A DNA stretch of 64,000 nucleotides, taken from NCBI GenBank assembly GCA_051000755.1, contig JBPCNZ010000143.1, positions 1-64,000 of the forward strand. The letters run 5' to 3'. Of this stretch, positions 58,557 to 64,000 are shown piece by piece. The position numbers were made by a program, and so were the translations under genes. This DNA comes from JALZAH01 sp051000755. Lineage in GTDB: Bacteria; Actinomycetota; Acidimicrobiia; Acidimicrobiales; Palsa-688. The first letter of the stretch is position 1. Every line of letters begins with the position of its first letter. The notes under the pieces are model-generated. The model did no database searches. It was given only the letters and a program-made list of their open reading frames with translations, and was not told where the DNA came from.

Positions 58557-59510
58557 TCAGCCGGGCCCGGCATCGGCGTGGCCGCGGTGCTCGAGAGCCA
58601 GGTGGGAGTGGCCGACACCGACGGGCTGACCCACCTCGTCCTCGTGGCCCGGGAATGCCACGCGGAACCGGCACGTGTCGCAGTTGGTGACCACCACCCC
58701 GTCGAAGGCCTCGTCGATGCGGGTCAGGATCGGCGACACCAGGGCGGCGTCGGGGCCGAGGTAGCCGGCGTCGACGACTCTCCGACCGGACTCGGCCGAG
58801 AAGGCGGCGATCTGGTGGCGGGCCCGCTCAATGAGGCGGCCATGGCAGAGGAACCAGAAGAACACGGAGAAGGGCCCGGCGGTGAGGACCGCCATCTGCT
58901 CCAGGGCGTCGGGAACGGACGGCCACGTCATGCCGGTGAAGCCCACGTGCAGCAGCGTCGAACCGTGCCATTCAGCCACCAACCGGGCGGCCCGCGTCGC
59001 TTCGGCGTTGGCGTCGGGATCGGATGTGCCCCGCCCCACCACGAGGAGCGGGAGAGGCCCCTCGGCGCCGGTCGGCCCCCCGGCGGCGGTCAGGTTAGCG
59101 CCGGCGATGGCCACCAGCTCCCCGGTGACGCCGAGGGGGCTGCCGTAGGTGATGGCGATCGCCGGGTGGCGTCGGCGCCCTTCAACCACGACGGCGGGCA
59201 CGTCGCTCTTGGCGTGGCCGGCACCCAGGAGCAGCAACGGCAGGACGACGATCTGGCGGCAGCCGCGAGCGACCAGATCGTCGAGCGCCCGGGCCGCGGG
59301 CGGATCGGACATCTCGAGGAAACCGAGCTCGATGATGGTCCCCGGCCGGGCCGCGGCCACCAGATCGGCGATGCGATGCATCTGGGTCGCGCCCAACCGG
59401 CTGCGGCTGCCGTGGCCGACGAGGAGGGTCCCGACCCTCCCACGGGCCGGGCCTCGGGGCGAACGGGGCCCGTCCTCGACGTCGTCGTCGGACCGTTCGG
59501 TGACGAGCAT
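58557..59510 (-). CDS. cbiX: Long-form CbiX chelatase
   Basis: 317-residue sirohydrochlorin chelatase with two CbiX-type halves: TLLVGHGSRSRLGATQMHRIA and LPLLLLGAGHAKSDVP carry the active-site histidines. The C-terminus has a CxxC (VTNCDTCRFR) and a His-rich tail (GVGHSHLALEHRGH), as in long CbiX proteins whose cysteines hold an iron-sulfur centre. It inserts cobalt (or iron) into sirohydrochlorin early in the pathway. The ATG overlaps the ChlID-type gene stop by ATGA. Confidence 0.9.
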   Translation of the reverse strand: MLVTERSDDDVEDGPRSPRGPARGRVGTLLVGHGSRSRLGATQMHRIADLVAAARPGTIIELGFLEMSDPPAARALDDLVARGCRQIVVLPLLLLGAGHAKSDVPAVVVEGRRRHPAIAITYGSPLGVTGELVAIAGANLTAAGGPTGAEGPLPLLVVGRGTSDPDANAEATRAARLVAEWHGSTLLHVGFTGMTWPSVPDALEQMAVLTAGPFSVFFWFLCHGRLIERARHQIAAFSAESGRRVVDAGYLGPDAALVSPILTRIDEAFDGVVVTNCDTCRFRVAFPGHEDEVGQPVGVGHSHLALEHRGHADAGPG

Positions 59511-61300
59511 CAGGCCGCCTCGGTGGTTCGACGGATGATGGTGGTGAGAGCCACCGGGTCGAGGTCGTCGACGGGGACGCACTCGGCGCCCATAGCCTCG
59601 GCCAGCCGGCGGGCCAGACCCAGGCGGGGGGTGCCGGTCTCACAATCGAGGACCAGGGCCCGCAGGCCGGCGGCGCGCACGGCTCCGGCCGCGGCCAGAG
59701 CGTCGTCGAGCGCGCCGGGCCCACCCGTGGCCCGGCCGTCGGTGAGCACGGCGAGCACGGGCACGACCGGTGAGGGCGACCGCCGGCCGGCCAGCTCCAG
59801 CGCGGTGCGCAGCCCCGCAGCCAGCGGTGTGACCCCGCCGGTAGCCAGGCCCCCCAGCCGGTTGCGGGCCACCTCAACGCTGGTGGTCGGGGCCAGGAGG
59901 ACCTGGGCCCCTTCGGCGCGGAACCCGATCAGGGCCACCTGGTCCCGCCGTTGGTAGACCTGGCTGAGCAGGCCGAGAACGGTGCCGGTGGCGGCCGCAG
60001 CCCGCTCGGGGGCACCCATCGATCCGCTCAGGTCGACGGCCAGGATCAGCAACCGCCCGGCCTTGGCCTCGCGCACGGCGGCCCGGAGATGGGCAGCGTC
60101 GTCAGCGGGGTTCGCCCCTGTCCCCTCCTGGCGGTGGCGGGCGATCTCCCGCACGCTGGCCACCGCGGCAATGGGCAACCCGGGAGCGGCGCCGGCAGGC
60201 ACATCGCCTACCATGCGGCCCCGGGCGCCGACGAGGCGGACCGGCGACCCGAGCGAGGGGTGCCGCTCGGCCCCGAGCGGCATGGGCCGGGTTCGGCCCG
60301 GGTCCGGTGGGCGGCCATCCGGGCCGTCCCGATCGTCGGTGCCCCCAGCGTTGTCACCGTCACGCTCGTTCTCGTCGGTCGCAGGTCCCAGCGCCTGTCG
60401 CAGCGCGTCGTCGAGGAGATCGGGGGGCAGCGTCGGCGGATCGAACGGCGAACGGCGGGCCCGATGGGCCAGCACCATCGGGGCCACCCGGCGCAGATCG
60501 TCCTCGGTGGCCGCGGCCCGGCCCTCCAGACCGGCCCGAGCGGCCGCCGCCCGGCACAGGGCCAGATCGGCCCTCAGCCCCTCGGCACCCACGGCGAGGG
60601 CCAGCTCGGACGCCGCCACCAGGAGCCCGTCGTCGAGGGTCGCAGGCCGGGCCCGGGCCAGGCGAGCGGCGATGGTGGCGTCGGCGGCGCGGGCCGGGCC
60701 GGGGATCTCGTTCGCCGCCCCCCTATCGTCCCCCCGGTCATGCGACAGGCGCCGGCGAACGGCCTCCACCCGCTCGGGAAGCTCGGCGGGCGCCCTCACT
60801 TCGACGCAGAGACCGAAACGGTCAAGGAGTTGGGGGCGCAACTCGCCCTCCTCGGGATTCATGGAGCCGACGAGCACGAACCGGGCCGCATGGCGCTGGG
60901 AGATGCCGTCCCGCTCGACGATGTTGACGCCGGACACGGCCACGTCGAGCAGGGTGTCCACCAGATGGTCGGCCAGCAGGTTGATCTCGTCCACGTAGAG
61001 CACCCCGCCGTCGACCTGGCCGAGCAGGCCGGGCCGGAGCCGGGCCACACCGTCGCCCAGCACCCCAGGGAGGTCGAGGGTCCCGACCACCCGATCCTCG
61101 GTGGCGCCGAGCGGGAGGTCCACGAACGGGGCGCCCGCGGCCAGCAGGCCGGCCAGGCCCCGGGCCAAGGTGGTCTTGGCCGAGCCCTTCTCGCCGCGCA
61201 GCAGCACCCCGCCGATGCGGGGGTCGACGGCCGCCATCTGGAGGGCCAGCTTGGCATCGTCCTGGCCGACGACGGCGCTGAACGGGAACCGGGCGGTCAT
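59510..61300 (-). CDS. ChlI-ChlD-type fused chelatase subunit (AAA+ and VWA)
   Basis: 596-residue protein. Residues 1-340 are an AAA+ chelatase motor (Walker A LRGEKGSAKTT, Walker B VLYVDEINLLADH, sensor VLVGSMNPEEGELRPQLLDR, core GSMNPEEGELRPQ). An acidic, Gly/Pro-rich linker (about 345-380) follows, then a VWA domain with MIDAS AVDLSGSMGA and VLTDGRATGG. Placed directly after cobN, it most likely energises CobN for late cobalt insertion, replacing the CobS/CobT motor subunits of other bacteria. It overlaps both neighbours by ATGA. Confidence 0.9.
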   Translation of the reverse strand: MTARFPFSAVVGQDDAKLALQMAAVDPRIGGVLLRGEKGSAKTTLARGLAGLLAAGAPFVDLPLGATEDRVVGTLDLPGVLGDGVARLRPGLLGQVDGGVLYVDEINLLADHLVDTLLDVAVSGVNIVERDGISQRHAARFVLVGSMNPEEGELRPQLLDRFGLCVEVRAPAELPERVEAVRRRLSHDRGDDRGAANEIPGPARAADATIAARLARARPATLDDGLLVAASELALAVGAEGLRADLALCRAAAARAGLEGRAAATEDDLRRVAPMVLAHRARRSPFDPPTLPPDLLDDALRQALGPATDENERDGDNAGGTDDRDGPDGRPPDPGRTRPMPLGAERHPSLGSPVRLVGARGRMVGDVPAGAAPGLPIAAVASVREIARHRQEGTGANPADDAAHLRAAVREAKAGRLLILAVDLSGSMGAPERAAAATGTVLGLLSQVYQRRDQVALIGFRAEGAQVLLAPTTSVEVARNRLGGLATGGVTPLAAGLRTALELAGRRSPSPVVPVLAVLTDGRATGGPGALDDALAAAGAVRAAGLRALVLDCETGTPRLGLARRLAEAMGAECVPVDDLDPVALTTIIRRTTEAA

Positions 61301-64000
61301 CGCATCTCCTCCCAACCCTCGCCTTCGAGGATGGCGTCCTCGAGGGTGCGGCGGGCCTCCGGCGACGCCTGCCACAGGTCCCGCTGATCGGCCTCCAGCA
61401 GGCGCTCGGCGATGGAACGCAGCGCCGCCGGGTTGGATTCGGCGAAGAACTTCCTCACATCGGGGTCGGCCACATACGCATCGGTGACCCTCTCGTACAT
61501 CCAGTCCTCCACCACGTGGGCGGTGGCGTCGTAGCCGAACAGGTAATCGACGGTGGCGGCCAGCTCGAACGCCCCCTTGTAGCCGTGGCGGCGCATGGCG
61601 TCGATCCACTTGGGGTTGAGGACCCGGCTGCGGACCACCCGGGCCGCCTCCTCGGCCAGGCTTCGCACCCGGGGGTTGGCCGGATCGGAGCTGTCCCCGA
61701 ACCAGGCCCGGGGGGCGGCACCGCTCAGGCTGCGGACGGCGGCCACCATGCCCCCGTGGTCCTGGAGGTAGTCGTCGGAGTCGAAGATGTCGTGCTCGCG
61801 GTTGTCCTGGTTCTTGACCGCCACCTCGATGGCGGCGAAGCGCCGGCGCATGCCATCGGGGGCAGCCGTGCCGTAGCGGTCCCGGCCGTAGGCGAAACCG
61901 GACCACGCCAGGTACACCTCGGCCAGGTCGGCGTCGGTCCGCCACGACCCCTGCTCGATGACGGGGAGGATTCCCGACCCGTAGCCGCCCGGCGGGGGCC
62001 CGTACACGCGGGCGTCGGCGGTGCCGGTCTCCCGGACCGGGTTGTCGGCCGGCGCCTCGTCGAGGTCGGCCACCAGACGTACGGCATCGTCGAGCAGCTC
62101 GATGACGTGGGGAAAGGCGTCACGGAAGAAACCGCTGATCCGCAAGGTCACGTCGACGCGGGGGCGGCCCAGGTCGGCGATGCTGAGCGCCTCCAGGCCG
62201 GTCACCCGCTGGCTCTCGGGGTCCCACGTGGGTCGCACCCCGAGGAGGGCCAGGGCCTCGGCGGCGTCGTCGCCGGTGGTCCGCATGGCCGCCGTGCCCC
62301 ACAGGACCAGGCCCACGGTGCGCGGCACCCCACCGGTCTCAGTCACGTGGCGCTCGATGAGACGGTCGGCCAGGCCCCTGCCCACCTCCCAGGCCAACGG
62401 CGAGGGGATGGCCTTGGGGTCGACGGAGTAGAAGTTGCGGCCCGTCGGCAGCACGTGGGCCCCGCCCCGGCTCGGCGCTCCACTCGGCCCGGCAGGGACG
62501 TACCGCCCGGCCAGACCGTCGAGGAGGTGGTCCAACTCGTCGGTGGTCCGAGCTAGGTTCGGCACGAGGCGGTCAGCCACCCACCGCAGGGTCGGGTCCG
62601 AGGTCGTCGACGGATCCCAGCCGGTGGCGGCCAGGGCCTCCACCAGACGGCGGCATTCGGCTTCCACCCGGTCGGTGACCTCCCGGGGGCCATCCCTGTC
62701 CCCGGCCCCTCTGTCCCCGCTGCCTCTGTCCCCGGTGCCGAGGCGGACGCCGAGCCGGTGGGCGACGGTGGCCCGAAGGGACGGGACCCGGCCCTGGGGC
62801 AGGCGGGTGACGGCGAGGATCACGTCGGTCAGGGTGTCGCCGACCGGGGGTTGGCCGAGGACGTGCAGGCCGCCCCGGATCTGGGCGTCCTTCAAGGCGC
62901 ACAGGTAACCATCGACGTGAAGGATCATGTCGTCGAAGGCGTCACCGTCGGGAGGCGCTTCACCCAGGTCGAGGTCGCGGTGGATCTCGGCGGACACCAG
63001 CAGCTCCCATACCTGGGTTCGCAGCCGGGGCAGCTTGGCCGGGTCCATGGCCGCCACCTGGGCGTAGGTGTCGAGCAGCCGCTCGAGCTGGGCCAGCTCG
63101 TCGTAGACGTCGGCCCGGGTGAGGGGGGGCGGCAGGTGATCGATGACGACCGCATGGGTCCGGCGCTTGGCCTGCGCTCCCTCACCGGGGTCGTTGACCA
63201 CGAAGGGATAGAAGCAAGGCAGATCGTCGAGGGCGAGGTCGGGGTAACAGGAGCCGGAGAGGCCGAGGGCCTTGCCCGGTAGCCATTCGAGGGTGCCGTG
63301 CTTGCCCAGGTGGATCACCGCGTCGGCCCCCCAGCCCCCCTCGGCGACCGGTGAGGCCAGCCACCGGTAGAAGCCGAGATAGTGATGGGGCGGGGCCATG
63401 TCCGGGGAGTGGTAGGTGCCGATGGGGTCGGCCCCGAACCCGCGGGGCGGTTGGATGGTGACCAGCACCCCGCCCACATCGATGCCGGGAAACACCAGCT
63501 CGTCGTGGAGGACGTAGACCGCGCCCGGCGCCGGGCCCCACAGGGCCTCCACCCGGTGGCGAGCAGACTCCGGCAGGGAAGCGAACCAGCGGTTGTAGGC
63601 GTCGGTCGGCAACCGACCGGGGGCGACCGCAGCCTGGGCCGCCGTCAGGGTCGGTGTCTCATAGGTCAGTCGGTCGGCCAGCTCGGCCATCAGCTCGTCC
63701 CCATCAGGAGGGATGCGATCGACCCGGTAGCCGGCCTCCGCCATGGTCTTCAGAACCTCGATGGCCGAGGCCGGGGTGTCCAGCCCGACGGCGTTGCCCA
63801 GCCGGCTGCGTTTGGTCGGGTAGGCGGACAGCACGATGGCGACCCGCTTGGCCGCGGGCGGGCGCCGGGCCAGCTCGGCGTGGCGAACGGCCAGGCGGGC
63901 CAGGCGATCGGCCCGCTCCGGGTCGATCCGGGTGGCCACCACGTCGGCTCCCTGCCCGTCGCCGACCTCGACGATCTCCTTGAAGGCGGTCGTCGGGCCG
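61297..64000 (-). CDS. cobN: Cobaltochelatase subunit CobN (5' end outside window)
   Basis: About 900 residues of the large chelatase subunit are present; the frame is open to the right edge and the N-terminus is missing. Visible blocks include AIVLSAYPTKRSRLGNAVGLD, given by its core YPTKRSRLGNAVG, VYVLHDELVFPGIDVGGVL, DMAPPHHYLGFYRWL, VIHLGKHGTLEWLPGKALGLS (core HLGKHGTLEWLPGK) and the C-terminal YVADPDVRKFFAESNPAAL. CobN inserts cobalt into hydrogenobyrinate diamide; BchH/ChlH is the magnesium homologue, but the B12 gene context decides for cobalt. Confidence 0.95.
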   Translation of the reverse strand, partial: GPTTAFKEIVEVGDGQGADVVATRIDPERADRLARLAVRHAELARRPPAAKRVAIVLSAYPTKRSRLGNAVGLDTPASAIEVLKTMAEAGYRVDRIPPDGDELMAELADRLTYETPTLTAAQAAVAPGRLPTDAYNRWFASLPESARHRVEALWGPAPGAVYVLHDELVFPGIDVGGVLVTIQPPRGFGADPIGTYHSPDMAPPHHYLGFYRWLASPVAEGGWGADAVIHLGKHGTLEWLPGKALGLSGSCYPDLALDDLPCFYPFVVNDPGEGAQAKRRTHAVVIDHLPPPLTRADVYDELAQLERLLDTYAQVAAMDPAKLPRLRTQVWELLVSAEIHRDLDLGEAPPDGDAFDDMILHVDGYLCALKDAQIRGGLHVLGQPPVGDTLTDVILAVTRLPQGRVPSLRATVAHRLGVRLGTGDRGSGDRGAGDRDGPREVTDRVEAECRRLVEALAATGWDPSTTSDPTLRWVADRLVPNLARTTDELDHLLDGLAGRYVPAGPSGAPSRGGAHVLPTGRNFYSVDPKAIPSPLAWEVGRGLADRLIERHVTETGGVPRTVGLVLWGTAAMRTTGDDAAEALALLGVRPTWDPESQRVTGLEALSIADLGRPRVDVTLRISGFFRDAFPHVIELLDDAVRLVADLDEAPADNPVRETGTADARVYGPPPGGYGSGILPVIEQGSWRTDADLAEVYLAWSGFAYGRDRYGTAAPDGMRRRFAAIEVAVKNQDNREHDIFDSDDYLQDHGGMVAAVRSLSGAAPRAWFGDSSDPANPRVRSLAEEAARVVRSRVLNPKWIDAMRRHGYKGAFELAATVDYLFGYDATAHVVEDWMYERVTDAYVADPDVRKFFAESNPAALRSIAERLLEADQRDLWQASPEARRTLEDAILEGEGWEEMR

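Noticed and set aside
52197..64000. Cobalamin riboswitch inside the operon
   Set aside because: All genes overlap or nearly touch, leaving no room for an aptamer; a riboswitch, if any, would lie upstream of cobN outside the window.
61297..64000. Magnesium chelatase for chlorophyll synthesis (BchH/BchID)
   Set aside because: Every neighbour is a B12 gene and no bacteriochlorophyll gene is present, so the CobN assignment is better supported.

Overview
The window is a gene-dense, very GC-rich chromosomal segment from an actinobacterium. Several gene types fit this: ANTAR regulator, F420-type oxidoreductases, WS/DGAT acyltransferase, EF-G2, LGFP repeats, TAnnnT-type leaderless promoters and a ChlID/CobN cobaltochelatase. 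The translin-like protein and overall gene mix suggest Acidimicrobiia, but that is inference without a phylogeny. I see no prophage, insertion sequence, integrase or CRISPR array.

Layout. 1-520: a terminator, about 400 empty bases and tRNA-Ala(CGC). 556-7017: translin-like protein, a membrane protein, moaC, galU, then on the other strand a zinc-ribbon protein and mtnP behind a CIRCE-like operator, followed by a VWA/AAA+ pair. 7056-12375: a TetR-controlled heterodimeric ABC exporter with an 18-bp operator, a repeat-rich intergenic region and msrA. 12439-18406: a SigB/SigF-type sigma factor, GAF-ANTAR protein, TldD/PmbA protease pair, thioesterase and PAP2 protein. 18465-25138: a carotenoid locus, with crtE-crtI-crtB converging on crtYc-crtYd-crtZ and dxs divergent from crtYc. 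This can supply isoprenoid precursor and carry it through phytoene and lycopene to a cyclic, hydroxylated carotenoid. 25194-41000: lipid and general metabolism (two acyl-CoA ligases, SCP2-hydrolase and WS/DGAT, zwf, nucleoside hydrolase, a lone egtD, DUF427) and a secreted propeller/LGFP protein. 41042-52181: a COG4280 transporter-like protein, EF-G2, a PAS-GAF-SpoIIE phosphatase with an RsbW-like kinase, an F420-type oxidoreductase, a lipoprotein, an acyltransferase and a broken gamma-glutamyltransferase. 52197-64000: a tightly coupled cobalamin operon read right to left: cobN, ChlID, cbiX, cobU, cobS, cbiB, cobC, cobQ and a bluB-cobT fusion. It covers cobalt insertion, amidation, aminopropanol attachment, nucleotide-loop assembly and lower-ligand synthesis.

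Signals beyond the gene list. (1) A TAnnnT hexamer lies 6-10 bases before the start codon of many first-in-transcript genes, implying widespread leaderless mRNA; in two divergent pairs one CCTAGG core serves both directions within a 16-bp identical block. (2) The galU and spoIIE-type genes use a TAG stop that is also the first half of the next gene's -10 hexamer. (3) A CIRCE-like operator precedes the zinc-ribbon/mtnP pair. (4) Four conserved genes each carry a single-base frameshift, which raises the question of assembly indels versus real decay.
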